Below are positions 51,150 through 61,094 of a stretch of DNA of 64,000 bases, piece after piece (the first letter of the stretch is position 1; each line of letters opens with the position of its first letter). A model generated the notes under the pieces. The model was not told where the DNA came from. It saw only the letters and a program-made list of their open reading frames with translations, and ran no database searches. The DNA comes from Bacillota bacterium (GTDB taxonomy: Bacteria; Bacillota; UBA4882; UBA8346): NCBI GenBank assembly GCA_023435565.1, contig JAEYRN010000062.1:154034-218033 (forward strand). The letters are read 5' to 3'. The translations under genes were made by a program, and so were the position numbers.

Positions 51150-51995
51150 TTGAAGGTATTAGCCAAGTCGGTCTTGGCTCCGCTAATTGTGAAGTTAGTG
51201 GTTGAGGCCCCAACAATAGCCGCTAAAGCACAGCCAGGGCATTTTGTAGTGGTGCGCTTAAATGAAAGCTCGGAACGGATTCCGCTTACAATCGCCGATT
51301 TTGACCGGACTAAGGGAACGATTACCCTAATTATTCAGGAGGTTGGTAAAAGCACGACCCTAATTAATCGGATGGAACCGGGGGATTCATTTTTAGATGT
51401 ACTTGGGCCTTTAGGCACCCCTTATCCTATCGAAAACATCGGCACAGTGGTAGGTGTAGCGGGAGGCCTTGGCGCCGCTCCATTATATCCGAAAGTGAAG
51501 GCTTTATATGAAGCCGGAAATAAAGTGATTATCATTCTCGGGGCACAGCGTAAAGAACTGTTAATATTGATGGACGAATTAAAAGCAGTCAGCCATGAGT
51601 TTATAATTGCCACTGATGATGGTAGTTATGGGATTAAAGGTTTGGTTACCGAACCTTTACGTCAAATACTTGAGAAAGCAAAGGTCGATGAAGTAATCGC
51701 TATTGGGCCGGTACCGATGATGGATGCCTGCGTTAAGGTTACTAAGGAGCGGAATATCAAGACAGTGGTTAGTTTAAATGCAATAATGGTTGATGGTACC
51801 GGAATGTGCGGCGGTTGTAGGGTTACAGTTGATGGCGAGAGTAAATTCTGTTGTGTTGACGGCCCTTCATTTGATGGTTTGAAAGTAGATTTCGCTGAGC
51901 TTCGTCAGAGACAGCGTTATTATAGAGAACAGGAACAACAGGCTTACCATGAGTGTCAGCATGGAACGGAGGGTTGCCGATGTCACGCCAAATAG
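51150..51995 (+). CDS. nfnA: Ferredoxin-NADP+ reductase subunit alpha (NfnA/SudB type)
   Basis: 281 residues from TTG 51150, six bases after GAGGTG. A FAD domain (about 1-95, RIPLTIADFD) and an NAD(P) domain (VGVAGGLGAAPLYPKVKAL) are followed by a [2Fe-2S] site near the C-terminus (GTGMCGGCRVTVDGESKFCC). NfnA pairs with NfnB to link NADH, NADPH and ferredoxin by electron bifurcation, or acts with glutamate synthase-type subunits. Its last 16 bases overlap the partner gene. Confidence 0.88.
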   Translation: MKVLAKSVLAPLIVKLVVEAPTIAAKAQPGHFVVVRLNESSERIPLTIADFDRTKGTITLIIQEVGKSTTLINRMEPGDSFLDVLGPLGTPYPIENIGTVVGVAGGLGAAPLYPKVKALYEAGNKVIIILGAQRKELLILMDELKAVSHEFIIATDDGSYGIKGLVTEPLRQILEKAKVDEVIAIGPVPMMDACVKVTKERNIKTVVSLNAIMVDGTGMCGGCRVTVDGESKFCCVDGPSFDGLKVDFAELRQRQRYYREQEQQAYHECQHGTEGCRCHAK

Positions 51996-53371
51996 TACCC
52001 AAACAGGATCCGAAAGCAAGAGGATCGAATTTTGAAGAAGTCGCGCTGGGCTATACCAAGGAACAAGCACTGGCTGAAGCTTCCCGTTGTTTGAATTGTA
52101 AAAAGCCTTTTTGTGTACAAGGTTGTCCGGTTGAGGTTGATATCCCAGGATTTATCACTAAAATAAAAGAAGAGGATTATTTAGGAGCAGCCGCTAAAAT
52201 CAAAGAAAAGAATAGCCTACCGGCGATCTGTGGGCGGGTATGCCCCCAAGAGAGTCAATGCGAACACTTGTGTATCTTAGGGAAAAAGGGAGAACCGGTA
52301 GCTATCGGTGCTTTGGAACGTTTTGTGGCCGATTTCGAAGCTGCGGAAGCAAAAAGAAAAAATACTTCTATAAAAAAAGTTAACTGTAAAGCGGCAATCA
52401 TTGGAGCCGGCCCCGCCGGGTTGACCTGCGCCGCAGATTTGGCGTTACAAGGTTTTGAAGTAACTGTTTTTGAATCCTTGCATGAAGCAGGGGGCGTCCT
52501 GCAGTATGGGATACCCCAATTTCGTCTTCCAAAAAATATTGTATCCCGGGAAGTTGAATATATTAAGAGTTTAGGGGTACAGATTAAAACCAGCGTATTG
52601 GTTGGGCAGACAGTGACTATCCCGGAACTAATGGAAGAGGGATATGACACTGTTTTCATTGGGACTGGAGCCGGACTCCCATACTTTTTGAATATTCCTG
52701 GAGAAAACTTGAATGGAGTTTATTCCGCCAATGAATTTTTAACCAGGGTGAACCTGATGAAGGCTTACCGTTTTCCGGAATACGATACCCCGGTCCGGGT
52801 CGGCGAAAGAGTAGCTGTTGTTGGCGGCGGAAATGTAGCGATGGATGCAGCCCGTACCTCTTTACGTTTAGGCGCGAAGGAAGTATATATCGTATACCGG
52901 CGCTCCCGAGATGAACTCCCGGCTCGGCATGAAGAGGTTGAAAATGCCGAAGAGGAAGGGATTATTTTTAGGTTATTAAACAATCCGGTTCGGATTATCG
53001 GGAACGACCAGGGTGAAGTAGCGGCTATCGAGTGTATTCGGATGGAACTTGGCGAACCCGATGCCGGTGGTCGGCGAAAACCGGTACCTGTTCCGAATTC
53101 CGAATTTCAATTTCAGGTGAACAATGTGATCGTAGCTATTGGGCAGGGTCCGAACCCAATTTTACTTAGAAACACTCCTGGTTTAAAGTTGAATAAATGG
53201 GGTTATATCGAGGCTAATCAGGAGACTTTAGAGACTAGTATGCCCGGAGTATTTGCCGGCGGGGATATTGTTACCGGAGCGGCAACGGTTATTGCGGCAA
53301 TGGGTGCCGGGAAGAAAGCGGCACGGCAGATGGTGGAGTATTGTATGAAAGATAAGACGGCGGCGGGTTGA
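51980..53371 (+). CDS. nfnB: NADPH-dependent oxidoreductase subunit beta (NfnB, GltD-like)
   Basis: 463 residues from ATG 51980 behind GGAGGG. The N-terminal domain has cysteines for two [4Fe-4S] clusters (CLNCKKPFCVQGCP and CGRVCPQESQCEHLC). FAD binds at IGAGPAGLTCAADL and NADPH at VGGGNVAMDAARTS, and GGDIVTGAATVIAAMGAGKKAA closes the FAD site. It is the partner of the adjacent NfnA. GltD is homologous, but no large glutamate synthase subunit is adjacent (only the remnant at 31.6 kb). A weak terminator follows. Confidence 0.9.
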   Translation: MSRQIVPKQDPKARGSNFEEVALGYTKEQALAEASRCLNCKKPFCVQGCPVEVDIPGFITKIKEEDYLGAAAKIKEKNSLPAICGRVCPQESQCEHLCILGKKGEPVAIGALERFVADFEAAEAKRKNTSIKKVNCKAAIIGAGPAGLTCAADLALQGFEVTVFESLHEAGGVLQYGIPQFRLPKNIVSREVEYIKSLGVQIKTSVLVGQTVTIPELMEEGYDTVFIGTGAGLPYFLNIPGENLNGVYSANEFLTRVNLMKAYRFPEYDTPVRVGERVAVVGGGNVAMDAARTSLRLGAKEVYIVYRRSRDELPARHEEVENAEEEGIIFRLLNNPVRIIGNDQGEVAAIECIRMELGEPDAGGRRKPVPVPNSEFQFQVNNVIVAIGQGPNPILLRNTPGLKLNKWGYIEANQETLETSMPGVFAGGDIVTGAATVIAAMGAGKKAARQMVEYCMKDKTAAG

Positions 53372-53401
53372 GTAATAGATTTAATAAGTAACTTAAAAAG
53401 C

Positions 53402-53427
53402 TAAGGCGGTCCAAAAGGGCTGCCTTA
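53402..53427 (+). terminator. Weak terminator after nfnB
   Basis: TAAGGCGGTCC, AAAA loop, GGGCTGCCTTA with G-T pairs; the tail is AT-rich and not a pure T-run. Confidence 0.6.
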
Positions 53428-53536
53428 ATTATTATAAAATAAGCGAACAAAAACCCATGGTATGTGTGGAGAATAGAAAAGACAATATCGAAGTATTAAT
53501 GGATTTAAAGTGTTCTGTTAGTGAAGGAGTGGGTAA

Positions 53537-53727
53537 GTCAGTGGGTTTTGCCGAATTGGCTGATGCTCCGTGAAAAGTGACACATTGCGTCGTTAGCTCG
53601 GTCACTCCGATACTCAGCGTACATGAGTACGCTTCCGTTTCTCGTTCGGTCGCACCTAGCACTGTACCACTTTTGACGGAGCGTAAGAGCAACTGAAAGT
53701 TCAGCCAATTCGTCAAGGTTTTCACCC
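53537..53727. repeat. About 190-bp imperfect palindromic element
   Basis: Three nested arms match in inverted orientation: CCGAATTGGCTGA near 53551 with TCAGCCAATTCG near 53701; GCTCCGTGAAAAGTG at 53565 with CACTTTTGACGGAGC ending 53682; and the central AGCGTACATGAGTACGCT (53616-53633). The stretch is richer in GC than its surroundings. Reading frames here on the minus strand look like artefacts of the palindrome. It may be a mobile or structural RNA repeat. The rest of 53428-53914 shows no gene. Confidence 0.65.
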
Positions 53728-53914
53728 CAGCGCATTAGGGCAATAGCGCTGGCTCTCGGGTACCGACTAAGTGGCTAGAATGATAAAATGGATGTATACG
53801 ATTATATGATTAATGTGACGCTTTTAGGTATAACAAGTAAAGAACCTTATACAGTTAGGTCATAGAATTTAATAAGAAACAATCTTTTGGGATAAGATTT
53901 GAAAGGGTGAAAAG

Positions 53915-54157
53915 ATGAATAAACAAAATGTAGGGCCTTTGGATCGGGTAACCAGGATTTTTTTAGGTTCTTTATTGGTAGCAGTAAGGTATGTTTTAAA
54001 AATACCGGGGTTGATGGGTGATTTGGTTGTTATTTGGGGGGCGGTTTGGATCTGGGAAGGTTTACTGGGATATTGTTTGTTATATGGTATTTTTCGTTGG
54101 TCGACTAAAAGAAACAGTAGTCAGGAGCCAGGAGATAGAAGTGACAGCTGGCGCTGA
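53915..54157 (+). CDS. DUF2892 (YgaP-type) small membrane protein
   Basis: 80 residues. The N-terminal NVGPLDRVTRIFLGSLLVA and LGYCLLYGIFRW match DUF2892, which folds as a two-helix membrane hairpin and includes the membrane part of the YgaP rhodanese. An extra hydrophilic tail follows. GAAAGGG precedes the ATG. It is a single gene. Confidence 0.75.
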   Translation: MNKQNVGPLDRVTRIFLGSLLVAVRYVLKIPGLMGDLVVIWGAVWIWEGLLGYCLLYGIFRWSTKRNSSQEPGDRSDSWR

Positions 54158-54314
54158 TTACTGTGACATTCAACGATTTTTCCATTCACATTTCAGGCGA
54201 CAATCCCGAACATAAGGCTGTCATCAAATAAAAAATATGGCCCACGAAGGTTTCCCAAACCCATTCCGCGCCCTTTTCATCAAATACCGAAAAAGACAGT
54301 ATTGAGAATATGTT

Positions 54315-55073
54315 CTATAATTTCGGCTCAATTAGTCGTTTGTAATCAGATACCTCTATTTTTTCAGCCGTCCCTAACGCTGAAGTACCGGCTAAGGAAG
54401 AATGCAATTCGTCAATTTTCCACGATTGCCCATATTTAAGCAGATGAAAACCGCTATAGTAAAATTCCAAACCTTTTAATTTAAATAATACAATTCTTTC
54501 CGTGCCGTCCTGTGCTCCAAAACACTTAGCTCTTATTTTTTCATTGGATTTATGCCGCTCATTTTCTACTAATTCGGGTTTATCGATGCTGATGATTTCC
54601 AACTCGGATAATCCGGCCGGATTTGATGATTCGATGAAAGCTGCAATTCTCTCCTTGGTTGGATTGCTGATCGTAACTGTATATTCCTTCTCCGTTGCTG
54701 AAAGACTATAGCAGAAAAACTTTATTTGCCTAGCCAGTCGGGCCATTCTTTCATATTTATTCAATTCAACATAAAAGGGATATTCGGAAGGCGCCGGAGA
54801 CGACGGAAAAACGATCGCCTGTATTCTATTAGTATAGGCTTCGAAGTCAAACCCTTGGCTGTATTCGTCGATGGTGCAGGCTGTAAATGCTTTTCTTAAA
54901 TCATTTTTTTTAAGTGAATTTATAAAATAATTGATTGCGCTTTCAGGTGTGGTAAAGTTCTCTTCGGGAAAAGAAAGACTCGTTTCTTTGGCAAATAAAC
55001 CGGAGGGCCAAATACTCATTGCTAAAATAACTAAAATAACTGAAATAACTAAAATAGAATTGAATTTTTTCAT
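54315..55073 (-). CDS. Exported protein of unknown function
   Basis: 252 residues with a signal peptide (about 1-28, ending near LFAKET). The mature part has ESAINYFINSLKKNDLRKAF near the start, a pattern of domains that fold like NTF2/DUF4878 lipoproteins, then a beta-rich half (DGTERIVLFKLKGLEFYYSG). No catalytic motif is seen. GAGAGG precedes the ATG. Single gene. Confidence 0.6.
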   Translation of the reverse strand: MKKFNSILVISVILVILAMSIWPSGLFAKETSLSFPEENFTTPESAINYFINSLKKNDLRKAFTACTIDEYSQGFDFEAYTNRIQAIVFPSSPAPSEYPFYVELNKYERMARLARQIKFFCYSLSATEKEYTVTISNPTKERIAAFIESSNPAGLSELEIISIDKPELVENERHKSNEKIRAKCFGAQDGTERIVLFKLKGLEFYYSGFHLLKYGQSWKIDELHSSLAGTSALGTAEKIEVSDYKRLIEPKL

Positions 55074-55144
55074 TGGTTAAAACCTCTCTTTTCATATTTT
55101 TTGAATAAAACTTCCTCTTTTTTTAAAATAGTAGAACTGGGAAG

Positions 55145-55617
55145 CTACTGCCTGACTCTCGCTTCTTTAACGACAATATATTTGGAAGTTACCAGATTAC
55201 TGATTAATATCGGCGGAGCGTTAATTCTGATTAATTCTTGTTTCACAATTTCCAACATTGGATACGAAAGATCATATATCACCCCGATAAAGTCTTGTTC
55301 AGTAAGGGCGAATTTTCTTCATTTATCTCCAGGCCATTCTCCCAATTGGCTGAAAAAAGTTGATCAATACCTGTATCTTCTATTGTTTCAATTGTTTCAT
55401 TATCGACAATATTTGTTTCATCAAGATTGAAATCAATTGAAAGATTATCCTTGAATTGTTTGGCAATCTGGAGAGCGCAGTCATAAGCTTCCCGGAGATG
55501 TTGGAACCCCCGGGGATCATCCTCCGGATGGTATTGTTTTAGCTGCCGGGCATAAGCCTTCTTGATTTTGGCTATTTCTCTTGTGGGTTTGATCCCTAAG
55601 ATACTCCAAATATCCAT
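55145..55617 (-). pseudogene. J-domain protein, copy A, with internal deletion
   Basis: Residues 1-112 of the open part hold a J-domain (MDIWSILGIKPTREIAKIKK...YHPEDDPRGFQHLREAY) with HPE in place of the usual HPD, then an acidic linker. The frame stops at 55279. Beyond it, in another frame, the sequence to 55145 encodes FIGVIYDLSYPMLEIVK and LIRINAPP...NLVTSKYIVVKE, matching the C-terminus of copy B. About 330 central residues are missing, so this is a deletion remnant of the gene at 55983-57581. Confidence 0.75.
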
Positions 55618-55800
55618 TAAAAATGAAACCGCCTTTCCAGTTCATCAAAAGCTTCTTTTAATTTGGCGGCGAGTTTCTTGATCTCCTGGTCGTTTTGGCG
55701 CGCCAATAATACTTCAAAACTGATGAATAGTCCTGCGACATAATCCCGACTTCTCCCAGCGATCCTTCATAAATTAGTTCACCCAGCCTTATTTTATACT
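55618..55800 (-). pseudogene. C-terminal remnant of an HscC-like Hsp70 gene
   Basis: The stretch matches the last ~55 codons of the hscC-like gene at 57581: GELIYEGSLGE aligns with GERLYEESLGE and the final KLAAKLKEAFDELERRFHF-like bases are retained, but insertions/deletions break the frame. It precedes the J-domain copy A exactly as the intact gene precedes copy B, evidence that an Hsp70-J unit was duplicated here and then decayed. The 55801-55982 stretch beyond holds a fragment (55869-55885) like the right end of the 113-bp element. Confidence 0.7.
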
Positions 55801-55982
55801 TTCAGGTATGCAGCGGAAGCTAGCGTGGACGACTATTATCAACATGTTGTATCAAAATATTATTTTAATGAATTATGCAATTCTCTCATGTATTAAAGCA
55901 TCGATTGATCGTTTTACCTTTTTAACGTTTTATTTGTTACGGACGGTATTGCTGTTTTGCTTTAAACGGTTGATGATTTTTT

Positions 55983-57581
55983 TCATTTAAAAACCTCCCT
56001 TAGTTGATGCATTAAACTAGAGTATCGATCGTAATCCATCTCTTCTTTAACCACAATATATCTAGAAGTTACCAAATTTCGAACTATTTCGGGCGGAGCG
56101 TTAATTCTAATTAATTCTTGCTTCACAGTTTCAAGCATTTGAGGGGAAAGATCATAAATTAACCCGATGAATTCTTGACCGGTTTTAAAATATTCGGGTT
56201 TTTCTACTACAAATATTATTTCCTTCCGTTTTAATCTACCGACTGCTACCCGCGACGCCAGAGAACCCATTCTCGGATTATAACGCAGAAAATATTGATT
56301 TTTCTCACTACCATTTATATTAATACACGTCAAATCAAGCGTAGTGATATGCTCAAAGCGAAACGAAACATTTTTCGTTCGCCGTATTATCTTAATTTTA
56401 GCTACCTTTAACTTGATAGGAATATCATTTATTATTAAGATGCACATCAGGACACCTAGAAAAACCCTTAATAATACTGGATTTTGCTTTTTTAACCAGA
56501 ACAGGATCGGGTCTTCGTTCACTTTTTCCCAGGATCTTATTTCTTTACTCACTACATAGTACTGCTTTACTAAATCCTTCCTCCAAGGTTTCTTAAGGAA
56601 ATCCTTACGAAGTCCGGTTTTTATTTTCTGATAGACTTCTCTCTGCAAAACCGGTAAGGTCTGATCCGTCGGATTTAATTCAATTGCTCTGTTCAAATAG
56701 TCTATGGCTTTCAGAAAATCTTGGGATTTATAATAATATCTCCCTAGAAAAGCAGGTAATTGCGGATCATCTGGATAAACCGCTTCAGCATTATCCCGGT
56801 AATATGCGAATAATTCCCCAAGAATATCATCCATTGACGAACTAAGCGCATGTTCACGGGAGTTTAGAAATCTTTCATAATCAAAACCTGCAATTTTGTT
56901 AAAAGCCGAATAGTAAATAATACCGGAACCGGTTATCCGCCCCGTAATATATTCAATGAGTTGAGTAGGTACTTGGGAATCATAGGCGTCTTTTTGTTTG
57001 CTCCAGCCAAAACAATCATCAATGAACTTCCAGACTTCTGGCGGAAGATAGTGATGCTTGGCGAAAAAATCCACTAATTCGTTACTTAATACATTCCTGC
57101 TGTTAATATTCCAGATAACATTGGAATCAAAAAGCGCTTTCCAATTCTGAAGTTCAATCCGTAAAAAGAAGTCATTATATAATTGGGCGACCTTTTCGAG
57201 AAATTGCGCCTTTAAAACCCAGTCATTATCAAGTTCCTGAATTTCAGCCTCTTTTGTATCAAGCTCCGGCGGCAAAGGTGAATTTTCTTCATTTATCTCC
57301 GGGCCAATCTCCCAATTGGCTGAATAAAGTTGATCGGTACCTGTATCTTCTATTGTTTCAGTATCTTCAAATCTTATATTATCAGGTACAAACACAGGTA
57401 AAGAATTATCATCCTTAAATTGTTTGGCAAACTTTAAAGCTTTGTCATAAGCTTACCGAAGACGTTGAAACCCCTTAGGATCATCCTCCGGATGATATCG
57501 TTTTAGCTGTCGGGCATAAGCTTTCTTTATTTGCGCAATTTCCTTCGTAGGTTCGATTCCTAAAATTCCCCATATATTCAT
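55983..57581 (-). pseudogene. J-domain protein, copy B, interrupted by a nonsense codon
   Basis: The full frame would be 532 residues starting at ATG 57581, which overlaps the Hsp70 stop (TGATG). The J-domain (MNIWGILGIEPTKEIAQIKK...YHPEDDPKGFQRLR, HPE variant) is followed by TAA at codon 43 (57453-57455), where copy A has GAA for Glu; a single G-to-T change explains it. The rest stays in frame: an acidic linker, a helical/TPR-like region (AFLGRYYYKSQDFLKAIDYLNRAIELNP) and a C-terminal domain ending KYIVVKE-like. A GTG at 57395 could restart translation without the J-domain. It would have been the co-chaperone of the neighbouring HscC-like protein. Confidence 0.75.
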
Positions 57582-59281
57582 CAAAAATGAAACCGCCTTT
57601 CCAGTTCATCAAAAGCCTCTTTTAATTCGGCGGCGAGTTTCTTGATCTCCCGGTCGTTTTGATGGGCCAATAACGCTTCAAACTTTGCTAAGAGACGGGC
57701 AATATACTCCCTTGTTTCTCCCAGTGATTCTTCATAGAGCCGTTCGCCTCTGGCCAGTAGTAACCGGTTCTCGGTACGCTCCCTGGGATGAATCTTGATA
57801 TCTTTCAACATTTGGATTCGCGCTTCGATCTCTTCTTTAGTCAATTTCCCGGGATCTTTTTCGATAACTACCCGCTCTTTTCTGCCGGTGTCTAAAACTT
57901 CAACCTCAACTTCTAAAATCCCATTAATATCGTAGGTATAACGCACATCAATTACCGGTTCACCCGCAGGAGCCGGTGGAATCTCAATCCGCATCTCTCC
58001 AAGCAAAATATTATTTTCCACCTTCCGGCTTTCACCTTGATATATTCCAAAAAAAATAGCTTTTTGATTATCTTTTATGGTCGTCAATCGTTCCACCCGG
58101 CTTACCGGGATCGGAGTATTTCTTTCGATGATCGGTAAGAAATAGCCGGGTTCATAATTTTTACTATCCATATATCTAGCTACGTTTACACCTAATGAGT
58201 AGGGGCAGACATCTGTCAAAATCACTTCATCCAATGCCTCATCCCTTGCTTTTAACGCGCCTTGAATGGCGGCGCCCAAAGCAACGGCTTCATCAGGGTT
58301 GATATTTGAGAACGGCAACCGGCCGAACATTCTGGTTACCACCGTTCTAATGACCGGCATTCGGGTCGCTCCTCCAATGAGTATTACCGCGTCTAAATCA
58401 GCCGGTGTTAGCGACGCATCGTGCAGCACCCGTTCGATGGGTTGGCGCAGACGCAATAAGAGGGGATGGACCAGCTTTTCAAAACCGGGCCGGTCAATAA
58501 CGGCATCCTTGATTTCCGTATCAACCATGACACTCATTTTGACTTCGTTATTTTCACCCAGCTTGTATTTACAAATTTCCGCCTGTTTATAAAGGCTGTT
58601 TCGTTCCTTTATTTCCAGTTTTCCCGGATCAAGATCATGGTTTTGGCAAAAGTATGTCATTATCAGTTCGGTAAAATCTTCACCGCCAAGAAAATTGTCA
58701 CCCGCAACCGATTGGACTTCCATTACTCCTTCAAACAGTTCCAAAACCGAAACGTCAAAGGTGCCTCCACCCAGGTCAAAAATTAAGAACTTGGTATTGT
58801 TCTCAGCCTGAGGCAGGCCATAGGCTACCGCCGCCGCCGTCGGCTCGCTGATCAGTCTTTCAACCTTTAACCCGGCAATTTCCCCGGCCCGTTTGGTGGC
58901 TTTGCGCTGCGCGTCGTTGAAATAAGCCGGAACGCTGATCACCGCTTCGGTGACTTCCTGCTTTAAAAAAGCTTCGGCATCGGCCTTTAATGACCGGATG
59001 ACGAATGACGACAGTTCTTCGGGAGTAAATGAGTATTTGCCTAAATGATATTTCTTTTCCGTTCCCATATAGCGTTTAAACACCGCGGCCGTCACGTCCG
59101 GGTGAGTGATCAGGCGCTCTTTAGCTATCTGACCCACCAATAATTCCCCGTTTTCGTCGATACTGACTACCGATGGGGTGAGGTTTGAGCCTAATACATT
59201 CGTAATAATCTCCGGGCCGTTTTCAGTCCAGTAAGCTACCAGACTATTGGTGGTGCCCAGATCAATGCCGATAATCGCCAA
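57581..59281 (-). CDS. hscC: HscC-like Hsp70 chaperone
   Basis: 566 residues, shorter than DnaK (about 610-640) and similar in length to HscC. The nucleotide-binding domain shows IGIDLGTTNSLVAYW, VISVPAYFNDAQRKATKRAGEIAG, FDLGGGTFDVSVLEL and LIGGATRMP. The substrate-binding domain (from about 365) includes TPIPVSRVERLTTIKDNQ. The C-terminal lid is short, and the EEVD-type end is absent. It should act with the J-protein encoded at its 3' end, as hscC does with djl genes in enterobacteria. The main chromosomal dnaK-grpE-dnaJ set is presumably elsewhere. Confidence 0.88.
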   Translation of the reverse strand: MAIIGIDLGTTNSLVAYWTENGPEIITNVLGSNLTPSVVSIDENGELLVGQIAKERLITHPDVTAAVFKRYMGTEKKYHLGKYSFTPEELSSFVIRSLKADAEAFLKQEVTEAVISVPAYFNDAQRKATKRAGEIAGLKVERLISEPTAAAVAYGLPQAENNTKFLIFDLGGGTFDVSVLELFEGVMEVQSVAGDNFLGGEDFTELIMTYFCQNHDLDPGKLEIKERNSLYKQAEICKYKLGENNEVKMSVMVDTEIKDAVIDRPGFEKLVHPLLLRLRQPIERVLHDASLTPADLDAVILIGGATRMPVIRTVVTRMFGRLPFSNINPDEAVALGAAIQGALKARDEALDEVILTDVCPYSLGVNVARYMDSKNYEPGYFLPIIERNTPIPVSRVERLTTIKDNQKAIFFGIYQGESRKVENNILLGEMRIEIPPAPAGEPVIDVRYTYDINGILEVEVEVLDTGRKERVVIEKDPGKLTKEEIEARIQMLKDIKIHPRERTENRLLLARGERLYEESLGETREYIARLLAKFEALLAHQNDREIKKLAAELKEAFDELERRFHF

Positions 59282-59792
59282 GGAAAAACACCTCTTTTAC
59301 TATTTCTACTCGAACCTAATAACCATTTTTACCACGAAAGTCTCAAAGAACATGAAGATTTCATTATTAAAGAATTATTTCCGCCCTGTTTTTTTGGTTT
59401 TTACCGTCATTACGAACGGATTGCAATTTAGAAAATACTCCTACAAGTCCAACTGGTGGTCTAAAAGCGACCCTTCCCCTTAAAGGGAATTGGCTGGAAT
59501 TGTAAGCCAATATAAAGATTTGGACTTCGAAGCCTAACTTCCAAGCTCAAAGAAAACGACAGGTTCCCTTTAAGGGATAGGGTCTGGTTTGGACTTCGAA
59601 GACTATTGAACCAAGTTAGACTTATTTTCATCCTTTCATGTGCCCCGGCCAGCCGGGGTGGGCGACTATCTAGAAAATGTTATCGAGACTTGTATTATGT
59701 CCTCCCGACTTTTGCGAGAGTATGGGTATTGTTATATTCCTATGCGAAGCTGTTGGCCGGAGCGCTGTTTTTCGCTGTTAACATAGATACAG
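59282..59792. other. Intergenic region with an inverted repeat
   Basis: No gene is seen. CCCTTCCCCTTAAAGGGAA (59471-59489) pairs with TTCCCTTTAAGGGATAGGG (59574-59592), 16 of 19 positions. TTGGACTTCGAAG occurs twice (about 59520 and 59590). REP-like. Confidence 0.5.
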
Positions 59793-60602
59793 TTAGAATA
59801 ACAATTCTTCCCCTTCTGGAGTAACCACCTTTTTTATAGCGCCCCAATCGGGCTCGAAATAGATTTCGGCGCATTCTAATGGTTCTTTGGTCAGACCTTC
59901 TATTAAGAAAATGCCGTCTGTATGTGAAAGCCTCCAGAACTCATTTGTCTTGGGAATGAACAGATTGGCGAATTGTGTATAGTTTATTCTGACATTATTT
60001 TTAAATTGTAGTACACCCTTATATTTAGGATTGTACTCACAAAGAATCGTTAGTAATAAATTATTAAACTCTTTGCTTTCTTTATAGCTTGTATTCCAAA
60101 TTTGCAAAAGATTAACATTATTTATCCCTATTTCCACTGGATAACCTGGGCGAGTGAAGCTTATACAAAGATCATCAGAACCGTCTACAAAAGAATTTGG
60201 AAGATATGATTTCCGTCTGTCAGAATATTCAGGAACGTGGATTGTGAAGAATGAAATATCTTCAATTCCCTTTAGCTCCTGATTATTGAAATAAATCTGA
60301 CTTTCAATTTTATCATCAATAGTCAATAAAAACCCTTTTGAATAATCAACCCAGCAAAAAGGTTTCATGGTAATACTGCCCAGCTCAGTTTCCATGGTAT
60401 GGGGAAACATGACGAATCCTTCTCCGCTTGAGCTGAAGAACCCGCAGAAATTGTCCATGTTAAATGCAATAAAACTATTGCCGTAAGGGTCTTTCAAAAG
60501 TCTGATATGCAGGAGCAGGTAGACAAGCATTATAATGGCGACAATCTTGATCATCTGATTGGCGCCATACTTGTTCTGTTGTTTTTCTTCTTTTGTTTTC
60601 AT
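59793..60602 (-). CDS. Membrane-anchored protein of unknown function
   Basis: 269 residues with one N-terminal membrane helix (about 18-38) after a basic, Lys/Gln-rich start, and an extracytoplasmic mixed alpha/beta domain. No known motif is seen. The Shine-Dalgarno GGGAGGA is 15 bases from the ATG, so the exact start is uncertain. It lies in the accessory region next to the Hsp70 gene, and the composition is typical of low-GC accessory genes. Confidence 0.5.
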   Translation of the reverse strand: MKTKEEKQQNKYGANQMIKIVAIIMLVYLLLHIRLLKDPYGNSFIAFNMDNFCGFFSSSGEGFVMFPHTMETELGSITMKPFCWVDYSKGFLLTIDDKIESQIYFNNQELKGIEDISFFTIHVPEYSDRRKSYLPNSFVDGSDDLCISFTRPGYPVEIGINNVNLLQIWNTSYKESKEFNNLLLTILCEYNPKYKGVLQFKNNVRINYTQFANLFIPKTNEFWRLSHTDGIFLIEGLTKEPLECAEIYFEPDWGAIKKVVTPEGEELLF

Positions 60603-60917
60603 GTTATAGATAAGTTCCTCCCTATAGAAATTTTACGCTTTCCTTCGCCTAAAAACAACTCACCCGGACTGACGTCCCCCCTCTCTATTTGGAAGAAATA
60701 CTGAAAGCGGCTCAATAGAGAGGGTTGTAAGCGAATCAAGATTGAATCTTTAAAAATGTATTGTATGAATCCAAGGACGCTTGCCCGCTCTGCTGAACAA
60801 CATTCTAATCGGCATCATAGTAGAGAAGAGCCGGGTAAAAAGTATCATAAAAGCTCAATAATACGAAGGGTGAGTTGCCTTTAGCTCGTCAAAATCCTCA
60901 CTTATTTCAAGATCCCT

Positions 60918-61045
60918 TAGCTCAATCTAAAAATTTCTCTAGTGGAATTCAAAAATTTCTCTGGTGAAATTTTGAAATTCCTTGGCTTAATTCGAAAATT
61001 TCTCTAGTGAAATTAAAAAGTTTCTCTAGTGAAATTTATAGATTC
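60918..61045. repeat. 22-bp degenerate tandem repeat array 2
   Basis: Units such as CTAGTGGAATTCAAAAATTT-CT, CTGGTGAAATTTTGAAATTC-CT, CTAGTGAAATTAAAAAGTTT-CT follow one another with a 21-23 base period, related to array 1. It sits upstream of the gene group read from 62 kb downward. The rest of 60603-61094 shows no gene. Confidence 0.75.
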
Positions 61046-61094
61046 CCTTGGCTAAATATCTTCCCTTTGCACACACAAAAAATTTTTGTTATTT

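Noticed and set aside
51980..53371. Glutamate synthase small subunit
   Set aside because: It is GltD-like, but directly paired with an NfnA-type subunit and without a large subunit, so NfnB is preferred.
53432..53735. Minus-strand protein genes of 65-97 residues
   Set aside because: They lie inside the 190-bp palindrome, have no ribosome site, and their sequence simply reflects the inverted repeat.
55101..55430. Plus-strand 109-residue ORF
   Set aside because: It is antisense to J-domain copy A, whose homology to copy B is clear.
55808..55990. Plus-strand 60-residue ORF
   Set aside because: It spans a remnant of the 113-bp element and a promoter-like stretch and lacks a ribosome site.
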